Origin: Candidatus Gottesmanbacteria bacterium RBG_16_52_11
Lineage (GTDB): Bacteria > Patescibacteriota > Microgenomatia > UBA10105 > UBA927
Direction: 5' to 3'
Length of the DNA: 39,017 nt
NCBI GenBank assembly: GCA_001779095.1
Contig: MFJD01000008.1
Coordinates: 1,873-40,889 of the forward strand
Shown here: piece by piece, positions 17,213-24,825 of the stretch
Numbering within the stretch: position 1 is the stretch's first letter
Layout: every line of letters begins with the position of its first letter
The notes under the pieces: model-generated
Databases searched by the model: none
What the model saw: the letters and a program-made list of their open reading frames with translations, nothing else
What the model was told of the DNA's origin: nothing
Program-made: the position numbers and the translations under genes

Positions 17213-17772
17213 GTACCTTGCCCTCCCTTCTTTTTTTGGAGGAACGAGTACTTTTCCCGAATCTTGCCTATTGAGTCCGATAGGGGTTTGTTCTTATAAG
17301 AAGGCGATTTTTCTTTGTCTGTCTCAAATCGCGAATATAAATTCTTATCTTTGTTTTCATTATTATTAGTGGTTGTTGGTTGGTTGCTGGTTGGTAATTC
17401 TGATGGTTGTTCGGATGGTTGATTGGCAGCGAGATTCAATCCAAAAATGCCATCCGCCAGATATTCACCAACGGTGTAGCGCTTGGTTGCTCGGATGGTT
17501 CGAATGAGACGGAATCGAACTAACTTCTCATAAGCAGACCTGTATTCACCTTGCGTAAGTCCCAACTCCAGAGATAACTTGATTCTTCCTGTAATAAATT
17601 GACGGGGTAGTAAATGAATGTTTTCACCATTCCAGGCTACATCTCCTTCGACTCTCCTGGCTCTACGGGCAAACTCAGCAAGGAGATGAAATGTTTTAGG
17701 TGATTGCCGAAGCCAATCTGGAATCTCTCGATAGTGGTATATGTAGGTAGATTTACTTGTAGCTGTCTCCAT
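17209..17772 (-). CDS. Winged-helix replication-initiator-like protein
   Basis: A 187-aa protein. Residues about 10-105 look like the N-terminal winged helix of phage replisome organisers and DnaD-like proteins: IPDWLRQSPKTFHLLAEFARRA, LPRQFITGRIKLSLELGLTQ, YRSAYEKLVRFRLIRTIRATKR, ending in YTVGEYLADGIFG. After it comes a disordered linker of Asn, Gln, Pro, Thr and Ser (about 115-145), then a basic tail. By family knowledge such proteins bind an origin and load helicase, which suggests that the island can replicate, or derives from a replicating element. It overlaps the DUF5659-like gene by 20 bases. Confidence 0.65.
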   Translation of the reverse strand: METATSKSTYIYHYREIPDWLRQSPKTFHLLAEFARRARRVEGDVAWNGENIHLLPRQFITGRIKLSLELGLTQGEYRSAYEKLVRFRLIRTIRATKRYTVGEYLADGIFGLNLAANQPSEQPSELPTSNQPTTTNNNENKDKNLYSRFETDKEKSPSYKNKPLSDSIGKIREKYSFLQKKKGGQGT

Positions 17773-18046
17773 ATAAGCCTCCGTTTCGGTATCCGTCTCT
17801 ATTTCTCATCAGCCCCAAAAGCTCCTCCCTTCTGGAGAAAAGCTCTCGTGCCACAGCAGTCCCGCCGTTTACATACTCCTGGACTAACTGCCTGCATTTA
17901 CTGGGGTCTTGAAAAACAAAAGTGAAATGTCGTGGCGTGTCGGGGATAATATCTACAAGGCGGGCTTGATTACAAAGCAGAAAACTACAGACGAGCAAGT
18001 CATCACTTCTATACAACTGATTTTCGGTATCGGTTTGATTTTTCAT
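17753..18046 (-). CDS. DUF5659-like protein
   Basis: A 97-aa protein. The arrangement YRSDDLLVCSFLLCNQARLVDI, then FTFVFQDPSKCRQLVQEYVNGG and a helical tail resembles the DUF5659 family, a small domain found in phages and mobile elements with no settled function. It is the first gene of the five-gene minus-strand operon ending in the recombinase. Its ATG is only about 17 bases after the intrinsic terminator of the upstream candidate RNA, without a Shine-Dalgarno, so its expression may depend on readthrough of that terminator. Confidence 0.6.
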   Translation of the reverse strand: MKNQTDTENQLYRSDDLLVCSFLLCNQARLVDIIPDTPRHFTFVFQDPSKCRQLVQEYVNGGTAVARELFSRREELLGLMRNRDGYRNGGLYGDSYK

Positions 18047-18062
18047 AGTAAGCGTTAGGCCA

Positions 18063-18306
18063 CAAAAAAAGCAGCTCCTTTGAGCTGCTCATCAGTTACA
18101 CTCAAACGGTTGTCCTGATGACACACTCAAAGTGTGCATTTCATCAGGGCTAGGGATTTAGGGTTGTCTCTCGAATTACTCTCCGAGGTTTTGCCTTCCT
18201 ATCCTTTTTCCCTTACGAACCGTTTTGGGCCTAGCTAGCGTCTACTTGAAACTTGAGGTTTCGTTCACCTAGCAATATCCGCTTACTTGGCTATTCAATT
18301 TTCAAT
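18063..18306 (-). ncRNA. Candidate structured RNA of about 240 nt with its own promoter and terminator
   Basis: No convincing coding frame lies here. The minus-strand promoter at 18313-18341 would start transcription near 18306, and the intrinsic terminator at 18064-18089 would end it. Between them the sequence can form a long hairpin (CCTGATGA 18114-18121 with TCATCAGG 18141-18148, continued by CACACT/AGTGTG at 18122-18136) and a long-range helix (AAACGGTT 18104-18111 with AACCGTTT 18218-18225). A GAAAC/GTTTC hairpin lies in the 5' half. Two GCTAGG copies (RNA sense) could compete for one CCTAGC. I do not recognise it as 6S RNA, tmRNA or a known riboswitch. It may be a regulatory RNA of the island or an attenuator leader for the recombinase operon. 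Confidence 0.6.
18064..18089 (-). terminator. Strong intrinsic terminator
   Basis: On the minus strand AGCAGCTC and GAGCTGCT form an 8-bp stem with an AAAG loop, followed by a run of seven T. It lies 17 bases upstream of the DUF5659-like start codon. Confidence 0.85.
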
Positions 18307-18312
18307 AATTTT

Positions 18313-18341
18313 ACTGTAGCAATATATAACTAAAATGTCAA
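18313..18341 (-). promoter_or_regulatory. Consensus -35 promoter for the candidate RNA
   Basis: On the minus strand, a perfect TTGACA (18336-18341) and TACAGT (18313-18318) are separated by 17 bases. It is the best -35 box in the island. Confidence 0.7.
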
Positions 18342-18556
18342 TATAGACCGATATGACGGGATAAACCATGTAATAAATATCAGACTCTGAAGTGCTAGAA
18401 GCAGGAAAAGAAACTAGTGAAAGATTCAAGCATCATCAAGGTATCCCGTACCTTCACTCACTTATAATAAGCCACATAGATTTATATATAAATAATCCAT
18501 ATATGATTTATATAAATATAAACAATATAGAGATACGTCCTACTTTTTCGTCTCCA
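18342..18556. other. Non-coding A+T-rich stretch
   Basis: About 215 bases between the candidate RNA promoter and the end of the XRE gene. Bases 18480-18535 are almost only A and T, with alternating TATATA and ATAAAT runs, which could be an unwinding element or UP-element. A plus-strand frame crosses it (18392-18685) but runs antisense to the XRE gene and looks spurious. No repeats typical of iterons were seen. Confidence 0.4.
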
Positions 18557-18787
18557 TCAGAAGGGCAAGAGCTTGGTCGAAGGTACTCCGAGCGCGGTAG
18601 CAATCTTGAAAATAGTATTGAGTTTTGGATTACGATGACCATTTTCAATTTCGTTTATCGAAGTCAAGTCCATCCCTATATCTAGCGCTAAATCCTCTTG
18701 AGATTTCTTGAGCTTCAATCGTACTGCTCGCACGTTCTCACCAAACGTTCTTCTCACCTCGTTTTCTTTCAATTTACTGCCTGGCAT
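18557..18787 (-). CDS. XRE-family transcriptional regulator
   Basis: A 76-aa protein from the ATG at 18787: FGENVRAVRLKLKKSQEDLALDIGMDLTSINEIENGHRNPKLNTIFKIATALG, read in pieces, is a standard five-helix Cro/C1-type HTH (SQEDLA for helix 2, SINEIENGHRNP for helix 3 and the following turn). The in-frame ATG at 18910 would add about 40 residues with no domain and would cross the operators, so it is rejected. The gene lies back to back with the plus-strand cargo genes and just upstream are palindromic TTATGCCAAA-type sites, so it probably represses the facing promoter and its own. Confidence 0.9.
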   Translation of the reverse strand: MPGSKLKENEVRRTFGENVRAVRLKLKKSQEDLALDIGMDLTSINEIENGHRNPKLNTIFKIATALGVPSTKLLPF

Positions 18788-18788
18788 A

Positions 18789-18840
18789 TTGTCTTTATGC
18801 CAAACTGGAGCTATAATGTCTTTGGCATAAATGCCATATC
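18789..18840 (+). promoter_or_regulatory. Promoter with palindromic operators for the XRE regulator
   Basis: TTGTCT (18789-18794) and TATAAT (18812-18817) are 17 bases apart and read towards the gene at 18888. TTATGCCAAA (18795-18804) and TTTGGCATAA (18821-18830) are perfect 10-bp inverted copies that flank the -10 box. A further overlapping palindrome TGGCATAAATGCCA (18823-18836) gives a third half-site. Binding there would block RNA polymerase. Confidence 0.75.
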
Positions 18841-18887
18841 GAAGCTGAGCGCACACGCAGGCAACTAGTGATAGTTGCTGTTTTTGT

Positions 18888-19409
18888 ATGAAGAAGAAAA
18901 TTGTCATCATTACCGCAATTTTAGTTATGGCGTTACTTGTAGTCGTAGTTAGTCAATCGAAAGAAAAACAGACCACACAGGGCGCTACAGACTGCCAGAA
19001 AGTGGCCATCAATCCACAACCTACCCCTTTTGTGATGAGCGAACCGTTTGACCCGACCAAAGCGCCAGAAGGCAGTGAGTTCTATATGCTCTCCAACCAA
19101 TCGTCTCCCTGGACAAAAGAGTCGTTTGATGTAGACGGGGACGGCGACCCTGAAGACATAATGACTGCAAACCTGGCCATGAATCATACTCCGCACTTAC
19201 TCAAGATTGTAAGAGATAACAAAGTTATCTTTGAAGCTGAAGGTGCGAACATTTATGCAGAAGCTGTAGAAGACGGCGATGGTTTTGTTCTTGGTCTAAC
19301 TACAGACTGGAATACCAATCAAACCAAGCGCACCATGTACGAGTACAAAGATGTCGGTTTTATGCCTACCTGGTATCAAGAAAATTGCAAAACCTATGAC
19401 AATAACTAA
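18888..19409 (+). CDS. Membrane-anchored extracytoplasmic protein, unknown function
   Basis: A 173-aa protein with an N-terminal signal anchor (KKKIVIITAILVMALLVVVVS) and no lipobox Cys, so it is probably tethered or cleaved by signal peptidase I. The external part has a calcium-loop-like stretch FDVDGDGDPEDIM (about 82-94) followed by beta-like segments (HLLKIVRDNKVIFEAEG, GFVLGLTTDW), reminiscent of FG-GAP/VCBS-type repeats, although only one unit is visible. Two Cys residues (36 and 167) could form a disulfide. It is the first gene after the XRE-controlled promoter and overlaps the next gene. Specific function not recognised. Confidence 0.65.
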   Translation: MKKKIVIITAILVMALLVVVVSQSKEKQTTQGATDCQKVAINPQPTPFVMSEPFDPTKAPEGSEFYMLSNQSSPWTKESFDVDGDGDPEDIMTANLAMNHTPHLLKIVRDNKVIFEAEGANIYAEAVEDGDGFVLGLTTDWNTNQTKRTMYEYKDVGFMPTWYQENCKTYDNN

Positions 19410-19617
19410 TCCACTTACAAGTCTTGTTATCTTTACTGTTGCTCTTTTTAGCATTATCCTGGCTTTTGCCATCTGGGGTGCAATGAGCAGTAAGGGCGCA
19501 AGGACTACTCAGTTCAAAGAAAATCTAATAATCGTATTCGGTCTCATCCGTAGTTATTTTGTGTATCTAGTGATAATTGCACTGATAGCTCTGGCATTCC
19601 GCTTTCTAACGAAATAA
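19396..19617 (+). CDS. Small two-helix membrane protein
   Basis: A 73-aa protein from ATG 19396, which overlaps the end of the previous gene by 14 bases. Two transmembrane helices (LTSLVIFTVALFSIILAFAIWG and YFVYLVIIALIALAFRFL) flank a short charged loop (SSKGARTTQFKEN). The upstream in-frame ATG at 19351 lies deep in the previous gene and is less likely. It may be co-translated with the anchored protein before it. Function unknown; holin-like or partner-of-nuclease roles cannot be told apart from sequence. Confidence 0.55.
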   Translation: MTITNPLTSLVIFTVALFSIILAFAIWGAMSSKGARTTQFKENLIIVFGLIRSYFVYLVIIALIALAFRFLTK

Positions 19618-19637
19618 GCCGCTACCAGGCGTATTTC

Positions 19638-19646
19638 TGGTATAAT
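19638..19646 (+). promoter_or_regulatory. Extended -10 promoter for the nuclease gene
   Basis: TGGTATAAT (TG at 19638, TATAAT 19641-19646) lies 22 bases before the ATG at 19668, and a TAGGAT ribosome-binding-like site follows. No strong -35 is seen. Confidence 0.5.
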
Positions 19647-19667
19647 CGGGGCGTTACTTAGGATGAA

Positions 19668-20660
19668 ATGAAACAATTATTTACAGGTAAAAAGAAGCTG
19701 ATAACAATACCTCTTGCCATTCTTTTGGGCTTGGCGTTTCTCCCGTTTGCTATTGCTGTTTTGTTAGTTTGGTTAGTAAATAAAAAAGTAAGTAATAAAA
19801 AGACTCGTTACGCTTCATTCGCCACAATAGGTTTATTTACTTTGTTCTTTGGAAGCGCTTGGGTAGTGGCTATGTCTTCACCGAGCAAGCCTACTCAACA
19901 AAAAGAACAACCCACAGTACAAGTTGACCAAAACGTCTCACAGGCGACAAAACCGATAGAACCTGAAACCTCCCCTACAGTCTTCAAAGCACAAACAGCG
20001 CCGAACAATCCTAACCTGGCACTCGCAAAAGTCGTGGCTGTGATTGACGGAGACACAATAGATGTTGACTTGGGCGAGGGAAATGTAAAACGGGTGCGCT
20101 ACATTGGAGTTGATACTCCCGAGAGTGTTGACCCAAAACAACCGGTGCAGTGTTTCAGTAAGGAAGCGACAGCCAAGAACAAAGAGCTGGTTGAAAATGA
20201 AATTGTAGGGCTTGAGAAAGACGTATCTGAGACAGACCGATACGGTAGACTTCTGAGATACGTTTATATGGGCGATTTATTCATCAATCATGTCCTAGTA
20301 TCTGAGGGTTACGCCAGCGCCATTTCGTATCCTCCCGACGTAAAATACCAAGATAAACTACGAGAGGCAGAACAGCAAGCCAGAACATCTTACAAAGGAC
20401 TCTGGGGTTCGTGCAAAACTGCCACACCTATGCCCACAACTTCCACAAGTACAACAAACAACAATACCTCAACTGGAACTACTACGGGCAGCGGTGCATG
20501 TAAGTATTCATGTACGAGTCCTGATAGGGACTGTTCTGATTTTTCATCTCACGATGAAGCCCAGGCGTTTTTCAACTGCTGCGGATTTACGGCTCAGAAT
20601 GACCCGATGAAACTAGATGCAGTTGGTGTGGGTGATGGAATAGCTTGCGAAAATATCTAA
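19668..20660 (+). CDS. Membrane-tethered staphylococcal-type nuclease with Excalibur domain
   Basis: A 330-aa protein. Two to three N-terminal helices (LITIPLAILLGLAFLPFAIAV, then ASFATIGLFTLFFGSAWVVAM) anchor it; a Gln/Pro/Thr linker follows. The thermonuclease domain spans about 118-248: AVIDGDTIDVDLGEG, RVRYIGVDTPES (catalytic Arg and Glu) and DRYGRLLRYVYMG (second catalytic Arg), so active-site residues look intact. After a Thr/Ser/Asn linker comes a Cys-rich Excalibur-type calcium domain (about 276-330, CSDFSSHDEAQAFFNCCG, ending GVGDGIACE). It should degrade DNA or RNA outside the cytoplasm, for nutrient uptake, competition or DNA processing. It converges with the 1102-aa gene. Confidence 0.9.
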   Translation: MKQLFTGKKKLITIPLAILLGLAFLPFAIAVLLVWLVNKKVSNKKTRYASFATIGLFTLFFGSAWVVAMSSPSKPTQQKEQPTVQVDQNVSQATKPIEPETSPTVFKAQTAPNNPNLALAKVVAVIDGDTIDVDLGEGNVKRVRYIGVDTPESVDPKQPVQCFSKEATAKNKELVENEIVGLEKDVSETDRYGRLLRYVYMGDLFINHVLVSEGYASAISYPPDVKYQDKLREAEQQARTSYKGLWGSCKTATPMPTTSTSTTNNNTSTGTTTGSGACKYSCTSPDRDCSDFSSHDEAQAFFNCCGFTAQNDPMKLDAVGVGDGIACENI

Positions 20661-20687
20661 GGAGCGACTGAATAATTTCTTATTACC

Positions 20688-23600
20688 CTAACCTTCTTCT
20701 TTTACTTCTAGAGCAATACCGGCATTCTCGTCCTTCAGCTCAAACTTCGTACGCTGAAATACTTTGAGGTGCACACGCTTCTGATATTCTCGATATACCC
20801 CCGCTTTGTCCTTTGTCTCTCCAGTTTGTTTATCTTTTAGAATGTCTGGGTTATCCCGTATCATCGTCTCAAACAGTGATTCCGTCATGGGCTCAATCGA
20901 AAACTTGAATTGTCCATCAGTCTTTTTATCCACTCTCAGTTGATGTATCCGTCCAAACTTCCTAATGTCTATCAAGATAACCTTTTCCTCATCTCCTGGC
21001 CCTGGTACTTGAAAAATAGGAACTCTCATAAATAGTCCATAAAATCCATGTAAGTCTGACTTTTCTGGCACTTGCCAACGCTGCGTGAATTTCTTGCTTC
21101 CATGTAGTTTTTCAGTAACCTTCCAACTACTTACCAAAATTGCATCGCAGTGATAGCCCAGAGTGCGTAATACTCTTATTCTCTCCTCAAGCTCCTCCTC
21201 TATATTTACCGAACTAATGTTTTGTTTTTGTTTTGTTTTTTTATAAATTTCATTGAAAAAATGGACATCATCGCTTTGTCCCATGGATGAGCCATAGTGG
21301 TCTCCGAATCCACCATAATCCTTGCTACTGTTGGCGATAAACAATTCCTTTAGTTCAAGCCTATTGTATCCTAAAGTACCGGTTTTTCTCCCTCTCAGTA
21401 CCACGTCGGTCTCATCCAGAAAAGCCTTTTTAGCCTCAAACAGTTTCCTTATGGTTACGTTTTTTGTCCAGGCTTTCATAAATTCTTCACGGAACTTTTC
21501 TATTGCCTCTTCTTCAAGTTCAGCATCTATGACATGCTGCTCTTCCTTTTCCTTTTGCGCCACTACACCTCTCTCGTGAGCTTGTATCAAAACATCACCT
21601 TTCACTAATTCATCGGTAGTTATGATGCCTTCAAACTTCCCTATGTTATCTTTTATTTTCTGTACCATCTTTTGCAGTTTTTCTTTGACGTAATTTAGAC
21701 CGCCTGAACTAAAGTATTCATCATCCTCCGGCGTAGGAAGTGCGACAAGATTCGCGTTGCCCGCAATTCCGATAGCTTTGATTCCAGCAATACAATAGAA
21801 CTCATCTAACCAACTGTCATCAATCCAGTGACCCTCTTCATCATCAAACTGGTCTGAGTCCCACCAGTGCCACCCATAGGTATCACCAAAGCTCCTTTTA
21901 TCAAGATGAAAGTACAACTCATAAATATCTTTGAATGAACCGAGTGCATAGAACTTGGGCAGGTTCTCAATTCCAAACCTCCCCTTTGTGCTCCCCGCAA
22001 GCCTGCGGCGTAATAGCCACGCTCCAAGGCCAAACTTGATGCCTTTCTTATGTTGCGCAATTAGCTTGTTTATTCCAGCTACCCGTTTTGCTATCGAAAG
22101 CTGTACTTCTAGTTGAGCCTTACGGTCATCATCCTTCTCATGCAGTAAATCAAACTCAATCATATCTACATCATGCCTAGTGCTCCTGAAATCACGAGTG
22201 AGATTCTTGAATAACTTCTCGAATCCACTCATAAACTCGTTGAACGCCTTTGTGTCCGAGTAATCAATCGAGCTTTTTATCAGATGTTGTAATACGAGAA
22301 GTATTTCGATTACATATCCAGCGACAAGTTCCTTGTCTTCATCTGATTCCATCAGATGGTTGAACTTTCGACCTAACTCATAGTCGCTGAACTCTTTTAG
22401 ATGTCGCCATACACGGTCAACGATGAGGCTGTCGTTTGTTTTGTAATGCTGTTTGTAAAAAAGATAGGCGTTGTAATATAGATATACCGCCTGTTTGAAT
22501 AACAAGTGGTCCCTATTACTCATCGAAAGCTTCATCATGCGAACAGGGAAATACAATACATCGGTTATCAAGTCTTTGTTTTGACTTTTTATGGCTTCTC
22601 CAATTACCTCCCTTAGGTTACTTTGAATAAGAACCATGGAACGTGTCTCAAGAAACGCTTCTCTTGAAGCTTTGAAGTCAAAACGTGCACCAATTTTCGC
22701 CAAGGAGCTATATATTATTTCTAAAGCGAGATAAAAGTTATCAAGACTCATCGAAAGGTTTGCTTTTACTCCCTTCGTTATAGCCGATACGGCCTGGTCT
22801 CGAATCAAGTCAAAAGTACTGCCCACATCCTCAGTTCTGGCAGATTCGGCCTCTCTCGTTTTGTAGAGTCTACGGATTCCTTTCTCTATGTCCTTGGAGT
22901 AGTCATCTTCGTGGAGCCTTGCCATAACATTGTCATCGGGCACAACCTCGTATCCAACTTGTTTGGTAATGACCAACTTCTGGCCCTTCCCGCTAATTGT
23001 CTTTTTGAGTCGTTTCACTACATTGGGTATTGCACCAATCTTTATATCTGAAACGAACAACTTCCTCTCGGTTGGTAATCTTATGGGGTAAAGCTCGTCT
23101 CTGAAATCTGAACCAAAACCGATATACCCTTCTTTTTCACCTGTATTCATAAGCAGGTTTCCAGCAATTCGGTGAAATATCTCTTCAACAATAGCCTTCT
23201 TGATGATTCCCTCCAGCGCTTTGTTTGTTGCCTGTATTATTTCACTTGGCTCAACAAGTCGGACAAGCCTCATAAGTAAATAAACAGTTGAGAAGATGGT
23301 GATGCAGAATATCCAAAGCGAGAGACCAGCAAGTAACACAGTCCAACTGTTGCCGTCTTTGTCAACAAACGTAGATATTCCTAACGGTATCAGCGCAACA
23401 AGGTTTACCAACAAGATTTCTTTGTACCGAAGTTTTCTAACGACAAACGAAAACGTTTTAGCGGCAATACTTTCTCCGCTGCGTAGAAGTTCAAAGATAA
23501 ATGTGATGCTAATGAAGGTTACTGCCACTACCGCCGCATCAATCTGCCAGAGAGTTTTCAAAAAAGATGAATCGCCGTGTATCTCGATGAAAGTCTTGAG

Positions 23601-23996
23601 ACTCGGAAAACTACCTATTCCTGACCTCCCCCACACAATTATCAGAAGTAGAGCAGACAAAACCCAGAAAATCATCCCTCCAAGGTTCGATGGGTTCAGC
23701 AAGTTAGCGATTCTCAATTCAAGCCGAGGTGCAATTACTGGCGCAAGCGTAAGGTACACTTGTGATGATAGCCACCGCAACTGATTCTTGAAGAAATAAT
23801 TTACACCACTCAACAATAAAATCCCTGCCACTATTATCAATGCAGTCTGAGGTAACACACTCGCGAATGAGAATATGTAAGCAAGAAGCAGTAGAGAAGC
23901 TACTAAGAAAAGACTCAAAACGAGGTAAAATCTATCTCTATGCTTTTCAAGAAACTGTAAAAACCTTGTGTTTGAAAATAAATAATACCAGCCCAT
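20688..23996 (-). CDS. Very large membrane protein of unknown function, 1102 aa
   Basis: I do not recognise this family. The N-terminal 250 residues carry about six transmembrane helices (for example FYLVLSLFLVASLLLLAYIFSF cut after 20, MIFWVLSALLLIIVWG, LLAGLSLWIFCITIFSTVYLL in part). The remaining 850 residues look cytoplasmic, charged and largely helical, with no P-loop, HNH, PD-(D/E)XK or GIY-YIG motif that I can see. Residues about 730-760 are acidic and Trp-rich (YGWHWWDSDQFDDEEGHW). The C-terminal 150 residues contain a compact beta-rich block (HCDAILVSSWKVTEKLHG, EKVILIDIRKFGRIHQLRV). Its size and place among island cargo suggest a sensor or defence protein, which is speculative. It is read from a promoter near 24044. 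Confidence 0.75.
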   Translation of the reverse strand: MGWYYLFSNTRFLQFLEKHRDRFYLVLSLFLVASLLLLAYIFSFASVLPQTALIIVAGILLLSGVNYFFKNQLRWLSSQVYLTLAPVIAPRLELRIANLLNPSNLGGMIFWVLSALLLIIVWGRSGIGSFPSLKTFIEIHGDSSFLKTLWQIDAAVVAVTFISITFIFELLRSGESIAAKTFSFVVRKLRYKEILLVNLVALIPLGISTFVDKDGNSWTVLLAGLSLWIFCITIFSTVYLLMRLVRLVEPSEIIQATNKALEGIIKKAIVEEIFHRIAGNLLMNTGEKEGYIGFGSDFRDELYPIRLPTERKLFVSDIKIGAIPNVVKRLKKTISGKGQKLVITKQVGYEVVPDDNVMARLHEDDYSKDIEKGIRRLYKTREAESARTEDVGSTFDLIRDQAVSAITKGVKANLSMSLDNFYLALEIIYSSLAKIGARFDFKASREAFLETRSMVLIQSNLREVIGEAIKSQNKDLITDVLYFPVRMMKLSMSNRDHLLFKQAVYLYYNAYLFYKQHYKTNDSLIVDRVWRHLKEFSDYELGRKFNHLMESDEDKELVAGYVIEILLVLQHLIKSSIDYSDTKAFNEFMSGFEKLFKNLTRDFRSTRHDVDMIEFDLLHEKDDDRKAQLEVQLSIAKRVAGINKLIAQHKKGIKFGLGAWLLRRRLAGSTKGRFGIENLPKFYALGSFKDIYELYFHLDKRSFGDTYGWHWWDSDQFDDEEGHWIDDSWLDEFYCIAGIKAIGIAGNANLVALPTPEDDEYFSSGGLNYVKEKLQKMVQKIKDNIGKFEGIITTDELVKGDVLIQAHERGVVAQKEKEEQHVIDAELEEEAIEKFREEFMKAWTKNVTIRKLFEAKKAFLDETDVVLRGRKTGTLGYNRLELKELFIANSSKDYGGFGDHYGSSMGQSDDVHFFNEIYKKTKQKQNISSVNIEEELEERIRVLRTLGYHCDAILVSSWKVTEKLHGSKKFTQRWQVPEKSDLHGFYGLFMRVPIFQVPGPGDEEKVILIDIRKFGRIHQLRVDKKTDGQFKFSIEPMTESLFETMIRDNPDILKDKQTGETKDKAGVYREYQKRVHLKVFQRTKFELKDENAGIALEVKEEG

Positions 23997-24022
23997 GTGT
24001 TTCGTTCCGGTTTGTAGCTAAT

Positions 24023-24049
24023 GGGCAGATTCAAGCTGCCCTAATTATA
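24023..24049 (-). promoter_or_regulatory. -10 box and leader hairpin of the 1102-aa gene
   Basis: On the minus strand a perfect TATAAT lies at 24044-24049 without a good -35. Just downstream GGGCAG/CTGCCC (24023-24028 with 24036-24041) forms a hairpin at the very 5' end of the mRNA, about 30 bases before the ATG. It could stabilise or regulate the message. Confidence 0.45.
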
Positions 24050-24121
24050 CGACTTTTGGCTTGATAGTTCTACTTCATCGGGTAGATTTTGTGTTAATTT
24101 TGTAGTTCATTTTTATTTATC

Positions 24122-24127
24122 GTATAA
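24122..24127 (+). promoter_or_regulatory. -10 box before the secreted protein gene
   Basis: TATAAT lies 18 bases upstream of the GTG at 24146, facing away from the 1102-aa gene. No clear -35. Confidence 0.4.
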
Positions 24128-24145
24128 TCCACTTATAAGATAAAA

Positions 24146-24658
24146 GTGAAAAAGCAATTATTTATTTTTCTTTTGGTGGGACTTGTAATCGGCGGTGCAT
24201 CGGTTTATTTCTCCCTTCAATTCAAACCGATGCCCGTAAAAGAAACCGTTTACAACACAGGAATTGATAGAAAAGCCAACATTCAATTCTCTTGTTCACC
24301 ACTAATTGGTACTACACTTTTTCCTGAAACTCGACCAGGAGATGAGCAGTTTGATGTTGAAGCAAGCGCGGTAAGAGATTCTACGTCCATAGCGCTCGAG
24401 GTTGAAGGTGATACTCTGAAGTTTCTCACAAACACATCCGTTGAAACTGGAAGTATGGAGCCTGCTAAGTTCCAGATTATTGAAAACACAGACAAGAGGC
24501 TTACGGCTCTTGGTCTAACCGAGGGAACTACTGACCGAACCATAAACGCCCTGGTTGTTGATAAGAAAACTGGATTAGGTGTATGGTCGAAAACATCAAC
24601 AACGAGTCTCATCCCAGACGTTCCTAACAGCCAAGCGTATTACTACTCCTGCAACTAG
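24146..24658 (+). CDS. Secreted or anchored protein, unknown function
   Basis: A 170-aa protein with an N-terminal hydrophobic signal or anchor (QLFIFLLVGLVIGGASVYFSL) starting at GTG 24146. The external part is Thr/Glu-rich and beta-like (TSIALEVEGDTLKFLTNTSV, TDRTINALVVDKKTGLGVWS). Two Cys residues (about 50 and 169) near each end could form a disulfide; the last two residues are Cys-Asn. It lies back to back with the 1102-aa gene, about 150 bases away, so the two may share regulation. No family recognised. Confidence 0.6.
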   Translation: MKKQLFIFLLVGLVIGGASVYFSLQFKPMPVKETVYNTGIDRKANIQFSCSPLIGTTLFPETRPGDEQFDVEASAVRDSTSIALEVEGDTLKFLTNTSVETGSMEPAKFQIIENTDKRLTALGLTEGTTDRTINALVVDKKTGLGVWSKTSTTSLIPDVPNSQAYYYSCN

Positions 24659-24794
24659 CAGACTCCTAAGTTCGAGTACCTCAACTAGAAGTAATAATTT
24701 TCACTGCGGACTCTTTCGAGGTCTTATACCCTTTGGGATTCTGAAAAACTGGGTGGGTGGGCCCTATTTCTGACGTTCTCGTGCCTCTGGAAGT

Positions 24795-24803
24795 TGATAT
24801 ACT
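24795..24803 (+). promoter_or_regulatory. Extended -10 promoter of the Imm5-like gene
   Basis: TGATATACT (TG 24795-24796, TATACT 24798-24803) lies 22 bases before ATG 24826, followed by an AGGA ribosome-binding-like site at 24809-24812. Confidence 0.5.
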
Positions 24804-24825
24804 AAGATAGGACAAAACACACTAT

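Noticed and set aside
18063-18306. tmRNA reading of the candidate RNA
   Set aside because: There is no tRNA-Ala-like end and no tag sequence ending in LAA; the 3' end is an ordinary intrinsic terminator.
18392-18685. Plus-strand frame of 97 codons
   Set aside because: It starts in A+T-rich non-coding DNA, has no ribosome-binding site, and its second half is antisense to the clear XRE HTH gene.
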